The notes beneath the pieces were generated by a model. The model was not told the origin of the DNA. It did not search any database and saw nothing but the letters and a program-made list of their open reading frames with translations. Position numbers and translations under genes: made by a program. A stretch of 64,000 nucleotides of DNA from Pseudomonas sp. efr-133-TYG-5 (GTDB lineage: Bacteria; Pseudomonadota; Gammaproteobacteria; Pseudomonadales; Pseudomonadaceae): positions 1 to 64,000 of the forward strand of contig NZ_JARVSM010000007.1 in the NCBI RefSeq assembly GCF_030209175.1, given 5' to 3'. The number at the start of each line of letters is the position of its first letter. Positions within the stretch are counted from its first letter, which is position 1. Shown here piece after piece: positions 1 through 8,901 of the stretch.

Positions 1-52
1 TACCGGCCTGTCACGCCGGGGGTCGCGGGTTCGAGTCCCGTCCGCTGCGCCA
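1..52 (+). tRNA. tRNA-Asp (GTC), 3' part
   Basis: The window opens inside a tRNA. The anticodon loop CTGTCAC with its 3' stem, a T-arm (GCGGGTTCGAGTCCCGT) and the acceptor 3' strand with encoded CCA are visible. The anticodon reads GTC, so it is tRNA-Asp. The D-arm and 5' acceptor strand lie outside the window. Confidence 0.93.
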
Positions 53-128
53 TATCTGTTTCAAGGACCACTGAACGCCTTGAAACACCGAAAGCAACCG
101 CTGGTTGTTTCGGAATCGATAGCAAAGA

Positions 129-154
129 CCCTGGTCGAAAGACCGGGGTTTTTT
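129..154 (+). terminator. Rho-independent terminator after tRNA-Asp
   Basis: The 8-bp stem CCCTGGTC/GACCGGGG (one G-U pair) closes a GAAA loop and is followed by six T. It lies about 75 bp after the tRNA and ends that transcript. Confidence 0.8.
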
Positions 155-220
155 GTGTCTGAAATTTGGCTGTCCCTCTCTTTTTCTCCCGCCCAATCCT
201 GAAGCCAACACAATTCCCCT

Positions 221-307
221 GTGGGAGCGAGTCTGCTCGCGCAAGCGGTGCTTGAGTCGAGATTGGTTTGGCTGACACAACGCCTAGCGAGCAGGCTCGC
301 TCCCACA
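221..307. repeat. REP pair (inverted, BIME-like)
   Basis: GTGGGAGCGAGTCTGCTCGC at 221 and its inverted partner GCGAGCAGGCTCGCTCCCAC near 287-306 bracket a 46-bp spacer. This is the usual fluorescens-group REP head arranged as an inverted doublet in intergenic DNA. The remaining upstream region of the next gene (308-549) shows no clear regulatory site to me. Confidence 0.8.
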
Positions 308-549
308 AGAGGTTATCGGGTTGCCCGGTTATCTGCTGCGGTGCCGCGTCGCATTGATTTTTTGATTCTTTGGTCAAATTTTTGTAACTGGTTGTTTGCT
401 GCGAGCGCAGAAACCTATAAAGTTAACCTTTCGGTCAGCTTTGCACTGTCATCACAGCCCTTTGCTTCGCCAGAAAGGGCTTCTGCACGACTCGAGATTC
501 CCAGTAGATAACCAAAAGGGTGGATCCATAACCACCCAGAGGATGATCC

Positions 550-3381
550 ATGTCCAACCGTGAAATATCCCGGCGCTCGTTCCTTCAGGGCGGGCTGGTG
601 GCGGGGGTGAGCGTCACGCTCACGCCGCTCAGCAGCCAGGCGCTGGCTGCCTTGATGGAAAACAGCGTGACCGTGCCGTCCGAGCAGTGGCTCGGCAACA
701 ACGGCAAGGCACGCCAGCGTAACGACGCCTTGTCCAAGGTCTGCGGCAGCAAAGTGTTCGCCCGCGACATCCGTTCCAAGGACATGCCGGGCTGGCCCCA
801 GCAGCAAGGCCACGCCATGCTGCTCAAGACCATCAAGGCCGACCGCATCTACGACGGCTACGACCTGTCGTGGCTCGGTGCCGATTTGCAGCCTGACCGC
901 ATCGTCACCGCTGCCGACCTGGACAAGGACGGTATCGTATTCCCGGAAGAGCACGCTCCCGATCCGCTGCTGCCGCCAGGCAAGGTGCCGATGTTCATCG
1001 GTCACCCGGTGGCGATCCTGATCTGGAACGACTTCGAGCGTTTCCGCCAGGCCAAGAACAAACTCAAATTCAATGACAAAGCGATTCGTTACGGCGCCCA
1101 GGTGCCGTTCTACGAAGGCGATCCCTACGGCAGTTTCCGCTACGTGCGCGTTGGCGGTCCGACTTCGGCGGACGAAGACGAGTTCGCCAGCCTGAAGGAT
1201 TCGATCCTGTTCCCGATGCTGAAAAACCGTCGCCCGGTGTGGAATTCCCAGCCGAACCTGCACGGCAATCTGACCGAGCGCGGGCTGTTCTACGCCGAGC
1301 GCATGAAGCAGCAGATCGACGCTCCGGCGGACAACTGGCTGGTCTTCGACGAGCGCTACAAGACTCCGTCGATCGAGCCGGCTGCCATGGAGCCGGACAA
1401 CGGCAACGGCTGGTACGATCCGGCGACCAAGACCCTGCACTTCGTCGTGGCCACCCAGTGTCCACTGGAAGCCGCGACCGAAACCGCGAAGATGATCGGC
1501 CCGTCGCGCTTTGGCCTGGCCAACCTGAATATGCACCCGGGCTACACCGTGGGTTACGGCTCCAAGGACCACAACATTTTCGTCTACTACGCCGCGTTGG
1601 CCGCGTTGTACGGCGCCGGTGTGCCGGTGCGCCTGGCCAACGATCGCTACGAGCAGTTCCAGAGCGGCATCAAGCGTCACCCGTTCGATATTCGCTATCA
1701 ATTGGCAGTGGACAAGACCGATCACAGCTTCAAGATTTTCCGCGCCGAAATGAGCGTCGACGGTGGCGGTCGCATCAACTACAGCCCCTCGGTGGCGGCG
1801 GTGGGTGCCACGGCGGCACAGTCGATCTATTACATGCCGCAGAACGACCTGCAGGTCACTGCCTATCATTCCCGTGCGGTCGAGGCGGGTTCGATGCGTG
1901 GCTACGGCACTCTGCAGAGCATGGCGGCCACGGAAATGATGGTCGATGAAGTCGCCAATCGCCTCGGTGTCGATGCGATCGATCTGCGCCGCAAGAACGC
2001 GCTGCGCTCGGGGATGAAAAACACCCAGGGTGCGATTCCGGCGGGTGCCCTGCGCCTGCACGAGATTCTCGACAAGGCCTCGCTGCACGAAGTCTGGAAA
2101 AACCGCGACGCGATCAAGCAGCAGCGCGAAGCGGCGGATCCGGACAACTGGTACGGCGTGGGTTTTGCCATCTGCCAGAAAGACTTCGGCACCGGTTCCG
2201 AAGCGCCGATGGCCAGCATCGAATTCACCGCCGAAGGGCGCATTTCCCTGCGGCATATCGGGATCGAGATCGGTACCGGCATGTCCACATCGCAAGCACT
2301 GGTGGTCGCCGACTTCCTCGGCAGCCCGGCGCACGATGTGAAAACCGGCGAAACCGAATGGCAGGAAATGCAACTGGTCACCGCCGGCAACCCGTACATC
2401 ATGAGTCAGGCCGAGCAGGACAACTTCCTGCGCAACCCGCGCTGGGTCGGCAAACTGGCTTCGGCCTCGTCGGCGACCAACTCCGCCTATTACTTCAGTC
2501 ACGCCACCCGGGAAGCAGCGCGCGTGCTGTTCAACCACGGTCTGTGGCCGGCGGCGCTGGAGATCTGGCGCCAGGGCCCGTACGGCGGCCAGGCCAACCC
2601 GTACGTGGTGCGTCGCGAAGATGCGCATTGGGTCGACGGCAAACTGACGGCCAACGGCATGCAGCCGCTGAGTTTCGAAGAGCTGGCCAAGCGTGCGCAC
2701 GAGCGCGGCCTGGTCACCGGCGCCACCGTGCACGGCTTCAATCGCTGGAGCTGGGCCGAGGCTGAGTACAGCATCGACGGCGTGCGTGAGCGTCTGCCGC
2801 TCGATGGCCTGGCGGTGAAGTACGGCGACGGCGCGCCGAAGGCGAAAAAAGCCCAGATGAGCAGCGCCGGGTTCCATCTGCTCGATCGGCAGAACGTTGC
2901 CTATCCGGTGGTGCAGCTCAACAACGCCGCCGTGACCTACTACAGCCCGGTCGCGACGCTGGTGGAGTTGAAGGTCAACAAGGGTTCGGCAGAAGTCGAA
3001 GTGCTCAACCACCACTCGTGGCTCGAGTGCGGTCGGGTGCTGGTCGAGGAACTGGTGCGCGGTCAGCTCGAAGGCGGGATCGCCATGGGCATCGGCCATG
3101 CGCTGATGGAAGAGATGCCGCTGTACGAGGGTGGGCCGGGGGAGGGTGACTGGAACTTCAACCGTTACCGCCTGCCGATGGCGCGCCACGTCGCGGTGTG
3201 GAAGCAGACGGCGGAGATCCTGCCGCCGTTGTCGCCAAGCGATCCGTCCAAGGGCATCGCCGAAGTGGTGATGATCCCGGTGGTCGGTGCCATCGGTAAC
3301 GCCGTGGCACACGCCATCGGTAAACGTGTTCGCGACCTGCCAATCACTGCTGCGCGCATCAAGGAGGCCCTCAATGGCTAA
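550..3381 (+). CDS. Xanthine dehydrogenase-family molybdopterin-binding subunit (aldehyde/isoquinoline oxidoreductase-like)
   Basis: The 943-aa product is a large molybdenum-cofactor subunit of the xanthine oxidase family, the part that hydroxylates an aldehyde or N-heterocycle. The N-terminus carries a Tat signal (SRRSFLQGG near residue 9), so the enzyme is expected in the periplasm or at the outer face of the inner membrane. Recognisable segments are the EAGSMRGYG stretch and, near the C-terminus, KGIAEVVMIPVVGAIGNAV, which corresponds to the region of the family's catalytic Glu. AGAGGA about 8 bp upstream supports the start. The gene overlaps the 2Fe-2S gene by 8 bp and is co-transcribed with a cytochrome c, the arrangement of IorAB- or aldehyde dehydrogenase-type enzymes that pass electrons to cytochrome rather than NAD or O2. 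The substrate cannot be read from the sequence. Confidence 0.9.
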   Translation: MSNREISRRSFLQGGLVAGVSVTLTPLSSQALAALMENSVTVPSEQWLGNNGKARQRNDALSKVCGSKVFARDIRSKDMPGWPQQQGHAMLLKTIKADRIYDGYDLSWLGADLQPDRIVTAADLDKDGIVFPEEHAPDPLLPPGKVPMFIGHPVAILIWNDFERFRQAKNKLKFNDKAIRYGAQVPFYEGDPYGSFRYVRVGGPTSADEDEFASLKDSILFPMLKNRRPVWNSQPNLHGNLTERGLFYAERMKQQIDAPADNWLVFDERYKTPSIEPAAMEPDNGNGWYDPATKTLHFVVATQCPLEAATETAKMIGPSRFGLANLNMHPGYTVGYGSKDHNIFVYYAALAALYGAGVPVRLANDRYEQFQSGIKRHPFDIRYQLAVDKTDHSFKIFRAEMSVDGGGRINYSPSVAAVGATAAQSIYYMPQNDLQVTAYHSRAVEAGSMRGYGTLQSMAATEMMVDEVANRLGVDAIDLRRKNALRSGMKNTQGAIPAGALRLHEILDKASLHEVWKNRDAIKQQREAADPDNWYGVGFAICQKDFGTGSEAPMASIEFTAEGRISLRHIGIEIGTGMSTSQALVVADFLGSPAHDVKTGETEWQEMQLVTAGNPYIMSQAEQDNFLRNPRWVGKLASASSATNSAYYFSHATREAARVLFNHGLWPAALEIWRQGPYGGQANPYVVRREDAHWVDGKLTANGMQPLSFEELAKRAHERGLVTGATVHGFNRWSWAEAEYSIDGVRERLPLDGLAVKYGDGAPKAKKAQMSSAGFHLLDRQNVAYPVVQLNNAAVTYYSPVATLVELKVNKGSAEVEVLNHHSWLECGRVLVEELVRGQLEGGIAMGIGHALMEEMPLYEGGPGEGDWNFNRYRLPMARHVAVWKQTAEILPPLSPSDPSKGIAEVVMIPVVGAIGNAVAHAIGKRVRDLPITAARIKEALNG

Positions 3382-3913
3382 CCGTCCGCTTCAACTGACC
3401 CTCAACGGTCAATCCGTCGGCCCGGTGGACATCCCTGATGACCTGCCGATGATCGACTACCTGCACGAATACAAGAACCTCACCGGTTCGCGCCTGGGTT
3501 GCGGCCAGGGCATCTGCCACGCCTGCGTGGTGATCGTCGACAACCCGGACGGCACCAGCGAAGAAGTGCGCACCTGCATCACCGGCGCGCATTACTTCGA
3601 AGGTAAAAAGGTCCGCACCATCGAAGGCCATGCCCAGCGTGACGAGCAGGGTCAGGTCACCGAGCTGAACCCGATCCAGCAACGCTTCGTCGACGAATTC
3701 GCCTTCCAGTGCAGCTACTGCGCGCCGGGCTTCGTCAACGCGGCGACCGTACTGGTCGAGAAGCTGCAACGCCAGCCCATCGTCAAAAGCCAGCTGGAGC
3801 GGGTCATCGAGGACAGCCTTGGCCATCACATCTGCCGGTGCACCGGGTACGTGCGTTACTACAACGCCACCCGCAACGTGTTGACCGATCTCGGCCTGGT
3901 CAAGGAGGGCTGA
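3374..3913 (+). CDS. (2Fe-2S)-binding subunit of the molybdenum hydroxylase
   Basis: The 179-aa electron-transfer subunit has two iron-sulfur domains: a plant-ferredoxin-like N-terminal cluster site (GCGQGICHAC near residue 50) and a C-terminal helical cluster site (CSYCAPG and CRCTGY). This spacing is typical of the small subunit of xanthine dehydrogenase/CoxS-family enzymes. I chose the ATG at 3374, which follows AAGGAGG by 8 bp. An upstream in-frame ATG at 3287 lies deep inside the Mo-subunit gene and would add unrelated residues. There is no signal peptide, so it probably exports by hitch-hiking with the Tat-bearing large subunit. Confidence 0.92.
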   Translation: MANRPLQLTLNGQSVGPVDIPDDLPMIDYLHEYKNLTGSRLGCGQGICHACVVIVDNPDGTSEEVRTCITGAHYFEGKKVRTIEGHAQRDEQGQVTELNPIQQRFVDEFAFQCSYCAPGFVNAATVLVEKLQRQPIVKSQLERVIEDSLGHHICRCTGYVRYYNATRNVLTDLGLVKEG

Positions 3914-3915
3914 AC

Positions 3916-5151
3916 ATGAAGTTTTTTCTGACCCGCCTGACCCTGGCGGCCGGCCTTGCTGCGCCGCTGTTGATGGCGCACGCGGACGATCAGGTCAAGC
4001 GCGGCGAATACCTCGCTCGCGCCGCTGACTGCATGGCCTGTCATACCGCACCGGGTGGCGCGCCGTATGCCGGCGGGCTGCCGATTGTGTCGCCGTTCGG
4101 CACGATCTACGGCACCAACATCACCCCGAGCAAAGAGCACGGTATCGGCTTGTACAGCGATGACGAGTTCTTCGCCGCGCTGACCCAGGGCAAGCGTCGA
4201 GATGGCGCCAACCTGTATCCGGCGATGCCGTACACCTCGTATCACCTGGCGCCGCGGGAAGATTCGGATGCCATCCACGCCTATCTGAAGACCGTCGAGC
4301 CCATCGAGCGCGCCGCGCCGGTCACCAGCCTGAGCTTCCCGTTCAACGTGCGTCTGGGCCTGACGGGCTGGAACATGCTCTACGGCAGGGACGTCAAGCT
4401 GGACGCTGGTGACGGCAAAAGCGAGGCCTGGAAGCGCGGCCAGTACATGGTCGAGGTGCTCGGCCATTGCGGTGAGTGCCACACGCCACGTGGTCTGCCG
4501 GGCGCCATGCAGATGGACAAGCGTCTGACGGGCGGGGTGCTCAACGGTTACCTGGCGCCGAGCCTGCTCGCCACCGATCTGGCGGCGCGAGGCTGGAACC
4601 AGCAGGACCTGAGCACGTTCCTCAAGCACGGCATGAGCGCCCAGGGCACCATGTTCAACGAGATGTTCCCGGTGTTCCACAACAGCACTCAGGGCCTGAA
4701 CGATCAGGATCTGGCGGCGATGGCGACGTACCTGCTGGGCGACAAGCCGCCAGCGGCGAAAGAGCTGGCTGAAGTGGCGGTGGACACACTCGGCGCGAGC
4801 GCCCAACGCGGCCGTCAGGAATATTTGAACGTCTGCGCCGGTTGCCATGCTGCCGGTGGCGAAGGCAAGCCGCACATCGCCGTGGCCATGCGCGGCAATA
4901 CCACGCTGCGCCTGGAGGATCCGCGCAATCTGGTGCGGGTGATCGAAGACGGCATCGGCGAACAGAAATTCGCCGGGTTCGAGCACATGCAGCCCATGCC
5001 GGGTTTCGCCGACAAACTCAGCGCTGAGCAGCTGACCGATCTGCTGAACTACCTGCGCCAGGGCTGGGGCGGTCAGTCCGCCGAGCTGGCGGTCAGCGAC
5101 GTGCAGAAACTGCAGGCCGACGCACCGTCCATCGAGCACAAGGCGCACTGA
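3916..5151 (+). CDS. Triheme cytochrome c, electron acceptor of the molybdenum hydroxylase
   Basis: The 411-aa protein has a Sec signal peptide (MKFFLTRLTLAAGL...AHA) and three CXXCH haem sites (CMACH, CGECH, CAGCH). This is the three-domain layout of the cytochrome subunits of membrane alcohol/aldehyde dehydrogenases. It starts 2 bp after the 2Fe-2S gene behind AAGGAGG. In this operon it should take electrons from the iron-sulfur subunit and deliver them to the respiratory chain at the periplasmic face. Confidence 0.92.
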   Translation: MKFFLTRLTLAAGLAAPLLMAHADDQVKRGEYLARAADCMACHTAPGGAPYAGGLPIVSPFGTIYGTNITPSKEHGIGLYSDDEFFAALTQGKRRDGANLYPAMPYTSYHLAPREDSDAIHAYLKTVEPIERAAPVTSLSFPFNVRLGLTGWNMLYGRDVKLDAGDGKSEAWKRGQYMVEVLGHCGECHTPRGLPGAMQMDKRLTGGVLNGYLAPSLLATDLAARGWNQQDLSTFLKHGMSAQGTMFNEMFPVFHNSTQGLNDQDLAAMATYLLGDKPPAAKELAEVAVDTLGASAQRGRQEYLNVCAGCHAAGGEGKPHIAVAMRGNTTLRLEDPRNLVRVIEDGIGEQKFAGFEHMQPMPGFADKLSAEQLTDLLNYLRQGWGGQSAELAVSDVQKLQADAPSIEHKAH

Positions 5152-5153
5152 CC

Positions 5154-6125
5154 ATGCAGCATCTCGATCTGCAAGTGGTGCGCCGGGCACTGGCGTGGTC
5201 GGTGGCGGGGCAGCGCATCTGGCTCTGCACCGTGCTGACCACCTATGGCTCGGCGCCGCGCGCGCCGGGTTCGTTGCTGGCGGTGAACGACGATGGGCAG
5301 TGGATCGGGTCGTTGTCCGGCGGTTGTGTCGAGGAAGACTTCCTCGAGCGGGTAGCCGAAGGGGCGTTTTTCGATGCGGTCAACGTGGTGCGCTACGGCG
5401 AGGGCGACGATCCGCGTTCGCGGGTCAGCCTGCCCTGTGGCGGCATTCTCGATGTGCTGGTAGAGAAACTTGACGCTGGCTGCGACGTGCAGGCGCATTT
5501 GCGTGAACTCGAATCGGCGCTGCTGGGGCAGCGTCGGTTGATTCGTGAGGTGGCACTGGCGACCGGTGTGCGCAGCCTGTTTGCCGATCGTGAGCAGGGT
5601 GCGCGCATCGAGCGCGAGATCGATCGTGTGCGAATCCGTGTCGGTGCCGCCCAGCGTTTGTTGCTCGCAGGTTATTCCAGCGTGGCGCAGGCGTGCGCCG
5701 AGTTCGCGGTCGGTCTCGGCTTCGAAGTGATTCTCTGCGACCCGCGTGATGAAGTGCTCGAAGGTGTGGTGCTCGATGGCGTAGAGATTCGCCGGCAATT
5801 GCCCTCGGTGTTTATCGCCGACGGCGGTTGTCACCGCGATACCGCGGTAGTGGCGTTGACCCACGATCCTCGGATCGACGACCTGGCGATGATGGAAGCG
5901 GTGCGCACCGAGGCGTTTTACATCGGCGTCATGGGTTCGCAGCAAACCTCGCAAAAACGCTTCGAGCGTTTGCGTCGGATCGGCGGCCTGGGGGAGGCTG
6001 AACTGGCGCGTATTCATGCGCCGATCGGCTTGAATCTGGGCAGCAAGACACCTGCGGAAATCGCCTTGGCGGTGCTGGCGGATATCCTGCGGATACGTAG
6101 CGGAATTGCTCGCGATCAGCTCTGA
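5154..6125 (+). CDS. XdhC/CoxI family maturation protein
   Basis: The 323-aa protein has the N-terminal XdhC_CoxI region (the SLSGGCVEEDFLERV segment and a second Cys-Gly-Gly) and a C-terminal Rossmann-like XdhC_C region (GYSSVAQ...GLGFEVILCDPR). Family members bind molybdenum cofactor and insert or sulfurate it in xanthine dehydrogenase-type apoenzymes. Its place as the last gene, 2 bp after the cytochrome gene, makes it the dedicated cofactor chaperone of this operon. Confidence 0.88.
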   Translation: MQHLDLQVVRRALAWSVAGQRIWLCTVLTTYGSAPRAPGSLLAVNDDGQWIGSLSGGCVEEDFLERVAEGAFFDAVNVVRYGEGDDPRSRVSLPCGGILDVLVEKLDAGCDVQAHLRELESALLGQRRLIREVALATGVRSLFADREQGARIEREIDRVRIRVGAAQRLLLAGYSSVAQACAEFAVGLGFEVILCDPRDEVLEGVVLDGVEIRRQLPSVFIADGGCHRDTAVVALTHDPRIDDLAMMEAVRTEAFYIGVMGSQQTSQKRFERLRRIGGLGEAELARIHAPIGLNLGSKTPAEIALAVLADILRIRSGIARDQL

Positions 6126-6144
6126 GCAGGTTCGTGGTACAAGA

Positions 6145-6175
6145 AAAAGGGCCGCTGTGCGCCGGCCCTTTTTTT
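6145..6175. terminator. Bidirectional terminator
   Basis: The stem AAGGGCCG/CGGCCCTT has A-rich and T-rich flanks on both sides. It lies between the convergent xdhC-like gene and the FAD oxidoreductase, whose stop codon overlaps the T tract. Confidence 0.82.
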
Positions 6176-7457
6176 ACATCCCGAATTTGTCGCGCAAGCC
6201 GTAATACCAGGCGCCCAGTGCGGCAAACGGTGTGCGCAGCAACTGCCCGCCGGGGAACGGGTAGTGCGGCAGGTCGGCAAACGCATCGAAACGTTCGGCC
6301 TGACCGCGCAGCGCCTCGGCCAGCACCTTGCCGGCCAGGTGCGTGTACGTCACGCCGTGACCGCTGCAGCCTTGGGAGTAATAGATGTTGTCGCCGAGGC
6401 GGCCCACCTGCGGCAGGCGCGACAGGGTCAGCAGGAAATTGCCGGTCCAGGCGTAATCAATCTTAACGTCCTTGAGCTGCGGGAACGCCTTGAGCATTTT
6501 CGGCCGGATGATCGCTTCGATGTTGGCCGGATCCCGTGCGCCGTAGACCACGCCGCCGCCGAAAATCAGACGTTTGTCGGCGGTCAGGCGGTAGTAGTCG
6601 AGCAGGTAGTTACAGTCTTCGACGCAGTAATCCTGGGGCAACAAGTTGTGCGCCAGCTCATCGCCGAGAGGCTCGGTGGTGATCACCTGGGTGCCGCAGG
6701 GCATCGATTTGGCGGCCAGTTCCGGCACCAGATTGCCCAGATAAGCGTTGCCGGCGACGATGATGAACTTGGCCCTGACCTTGCCCTGCGGCGTATGCAC
6801 GACCGGATTGGCGCCGCGTTCGATACGCACGGCTGGCGACTGCTCATAAATGGTGCCGCCCAGGGATTCCACGGCAGCGGCTTCGCCCAGCGCCAGGTTC
6901 AGCGGGTGGATGTGGCCGCCGCTCATGTCGAGCATGCCGCCGACGTATTGATCGCAGGCCACCACCTCGCGGATGCGGCGCTGGTCGAGCAGTTCCAGCT
7001 GGGTGTGGCCGAAGCGCTCCCACAGGCGCTTCTGCGACTCCAGGTGGCCCATCTGCTTGGCCGAGAGGGCCGCGAAAACGCCGCCGTCCTTGAGGTCGCA
7101 CTGGATGTTGTAGCGGCTGACACGCTCGCGGATGATCCGCCCGCCCTCGAAGGCCATCTGCCCGAGCAGTTGGGCCTGTTTCGGGCCGACAGTGCGTTCG
7201 ATCACATCAATGTCGCGGCTATAGCTGTTGACGATCTGCCCGCCATTGCGCCCGGAAGCGCCGAAACCGACCTTGGCCGCTTCCAGCACGGTCACGCGAA
7301 AACCGTTCTCCAGCAGGAACAGGGCCGAGGAGAGTCCCGTGTAACCCGCGCCAATCACACAGACATCCGTCTCCACATCATCCTGCAAGGCCGGACGTGG
7401 CGGTGCGGCATTGGCCGACGCAGCGTAATAGGATTCTGGGTAAAGGGTGTTCGCCAT
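6174..7457 (-). CDS. NAD(P)/FAD-dependent oxidoreductase, gamma-glutamylputrescine oxidase-like
   Basis: The 427-aa flavoprotein of the DAO (D-amino acid oxidase) superfamily has a dinucleotide-binding motif near residue 35 (VIGAGYTGLSSAL), followed by GASGRNGGQ and, near the C-terminus, the GHGVTYTHLAGK FAD contact. The N-terminal YPESYYAAS segment is typical of PuuB/PauB-type enzymes that oxidise gamma-glutamylated polyamines. No other polyamine gene lies beside it, so the exact substrate is inferred from family only. It is transcribed alone from the 7458-7600 region. Confidence 0.82.
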   Translation of the reverse strand: MANTLYPESYYAASANAAPPRPALQDDVETDVCVIGAGYTGLSSALFLLENGFRVTVLEAAKVGFGASGRNGGQIVNSYSRDIDVIERTVGPKQAQLLGQMAFEGGRIIRERVSRYNIQCDLKDGGVFAALSAKQMGHLESQKRLWERFGHTQLELLDQRRIREVVACDQYVGGMLDMSGGHIHPLNLALGEAAAVESLGGTIYEQSPAVRIERGANPVVHTPQGKVRAKFIIVAGNAYLGNLVPELAAKSMPCGTQVITTEPLGDELAHNLLPQDYCVEDCNYLLDYYRLTADKRLIFGGGVVYGARDPANIEAIIRPKMLKAFPQLKDVKIDYAWTGNFLLTLSRLPQVGRLGDNIYYSQGCSGHGVTYTHLAGKVLAEALRGQAERFDAFADLPHYPFPGGQLLRTPFAALGAWYYGLRDKFGM

Positions 7458-7599
7458 CCTGCAGCCTCTGTTTAATATATTTTACGAGTGCGTCGATCCT
7501 ACCCGAGTTGAAAATCCTCCGCCAGCCGCCGGAAAATCTTCTTTGTCGGGGCGAAATTAAATATTTTGCATATTCATAGGGTTAGGTGAAAAAAAGGTG

Positions 7600-7627
7600 T
7601 TGACACCCCTCCGGAATTCCGTAGAAT
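7600..7627 (+). promoter_or_regulatory. Sigma-70 promoter of tRNA-Val
   Basis: TTGACA (7600-7605) and TAGAAT (7622-7627) are separated by 16 bp, followed by a GC-rich discriminator (GCCGCC) as in stringently controlled stable-RNA promoters. The tRNA begins 14 bp after the -10 box. Confidence 0.8.
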
Positions 7628-7640
7628 GCCGCCTCACAGC

Positions 7641-7717
7641 AGGCACGTAGCTCAGTTGGTTAGAGCACCACCTTGACATGGTGGGGGTCGTTGGTTCGAG
7701 TCCAATCGCGCCTACCA
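7641..7717 (+). tRNA. tRNA-Val (GAC)
   Basis: A complete 77-nt cloverleaf: acceptor AGGCACG with CGCGCCT, D-arm GCTCAGTTGGTTAGAGC, anticodon stem CCACC/GGTGG with loop TTGACAT (anticodon GAC), T-arm TTGGTTCGAGTCCAA, and encoded CCA. Confidence 0.96.
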
Positions 7718-7747
7718 AACAAAATCCGCTCTGCTGGGCGGTCTGGA

Positions 7748-7776
7748 AGGGCTCACCGAAAGGTGGGCCCTTTTTT
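7748..7776 (+). terminator. Terminator of tRNA-Val
   Basis: The stem GGGCTCACC/GGTGGGCCC (one mismatch), GAAA loop and six T follow 30 bp after the tRNA. Confidence 0.82.
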
Positions 7777-7988
7777 GTTGTCTACGATTTGCAAAGAGCT
7801 TGCAGACCCCCGTTTTGTAATCTGGACCTCTCTCGATCCGGTTCACTCGTCGGCCCGCCACGAAAACGTTTGCGAGCTAACCCTTTGATTTTTCGCGATG
7901 GAATGCCGCATTCATCAGCAGCCATGAAAAATGTGTGGATAATGAACGGGTTACGATTTTTTTTAACCAACCGGTTATCGAAAATACG

Positions 7989-8017
7989 TTGTTACGCAGG
8001 CAATAGTTGAGTATTAT
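7989..8017 (+). promoter_or_regulatory. Candidate sigma-70 promoter of an orphan small RNA
   Basis: TTGTTA (7989-7994), a 17-bp spacer and TATTAT (8012-8017) lie in a stretch with no gene (7777-8234). The predicted start near 8024 is about 68 nt before a strong terminator. Confidence 0.5.
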
Positions 8018-8023
8018 CCGCCC

Positions 8024-8091
8024 CGCGTTCACCACCACGGTTTATGCATTTTTAAATCCCAAGCTTCCATCAGCTGCTTGGGATTTTTTTT
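8024..8091 (+). ncRNA. Candidate small RNA of about 68 nt
   Basis: An isolated Rho-independent terminator (AATCCCAAGC and GCTTGGGATT stem, then eight T, 8054-8091) has no coding gene upstream in the preceding 250 bp, but a good promoter stands at 7989-8017. Together they define a short transcript with a roughly 30-nt A/C-rich 5' single strand ending in a terminator hairpin, the layout of Hfq-type sRNAs. I do not recognise it as a named RNA. It could also be the tail of an untranslated transcript from the tRNA-Val side, although that unit has its own terminator. Confidence 0.45.
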
Positions 8092-8234
8092 GCCTGCGAT
8101 TTGGCTCTTCCCGGGCCGCTGTCCGTCCATTCCTTTCTCGACTCCCCGCGTGCACAGGCGTGTGCAGGCGAATCCGGGCTTTTTCGACTACTACTGTCTG
8201 GCCGATTCCAACTCTGCCTGACGGGAGTTCATCA

Positions 8235-8690
8235 ATGCTGGTTCATTGGTTTCTTGCAGCGATTCATCTATTGGCATTCGCCCTCGGCTTCTGGGCTGTG
8301 CTGACCCGTGGGAGCGCCTTCAGCCACTTGGCGAGCGGTACGGGGGAGATCAAGCGAATACTGCTTGCCGATAATCTGTGGGGTATTTCTGCACTGGTGT
8401 TGCTCATCACCGGCGGCATGCGAGCCTTTGGTGGCTATGAAAAGGGCTCCGACTATTACCTGCAGCAACCGCTGTTCCATCTGAAGATGACGTTGCTGGT
8501 GCTGATCCTGCTGCTGGAGTTGGCGCCGATGGTGACGCTGATCAAATGGCGTGTGGCCCAGGCGCGTGGTAACGCGCTCGACACAAGGCGCGCAAAGGTG
8601 TTCGCACGCATCAGTCACGCCGAGGCGCTGCTGTTGATGCTGATGGTCGTAGCGGCCACCGGCATGGCGCGTGGCGTGACGTTCGCTTAA
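8235..8690 (+). CDS. DUF2214 family membrane protein
   Basis: The 151-aa protein is predicted to have four transmembrane helices: LVHWFLAAIHLLAFALGFWA at the start, a segment at LWGISALVLLITGG, the MTLLVLILLLELAPMVTLI helix, and a C-terminal helix ending in ATGMARGVTFA. It matches the DUF2214 family of small inner-membrane proteins of unknown role. The start at 8235 follows ACGGGAG by 7 bp. The longer reading frame from 8007 would run through the small-RNA terminator and is not credible. Confidence 0.8.
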   Translation: MLVHWFLAAIHLLAFALGFWAVLTRGSAFSHLASGTGEIKRILLADNLWGISALVLLITGGMRAFGGYEKGSDYYLQQPLFHLKMTLLVLILLLELAPMVTLIKWRVAQARGNALDTRRAKVFARISHAEALLLMLMVVAATGMARGVTFA

Positions 8691-8901
8691 GACGGCGCGA
8701 TTCCCAGCTGCTTATCGGAAACGTCCGACAGTCAGGCCCTGGAATCATGGTTAGTATCGCTGGCGATTGAAGGTTGTGGCAGGAGGGAGAAGGTATGTCG
8801 TGCGCCGTGACCAGGGGGAGGGGAGGTGGCAATACGGCGCTGGAATCTTTAGCCAGTCATTACACGGGGGTGAACGAACTGGCTACTGACTGCGATAGAG
8901 C

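Noticed and set aside
415..3312. Long minus-strand open frame (965 codons) opposite the Mo subunit gene
   Set aside because: It is an antisense shadow typical of high-GC third positions. The plus strand has the recognised family, ribosome-binding site and operon partners.
7860..7875. AAAACGTTTGCG resembling the RbsR/LacI-type operator
   Set aside because: Only the AAACGTTT core is palindromic and no gene starts nearby, so it is probably chance.
7673..8010. Open frames after tRNA-Val
   Set aside because: They start inside the tRNA, run through its terminator, lack ribosome-binding sites and show no coding character.
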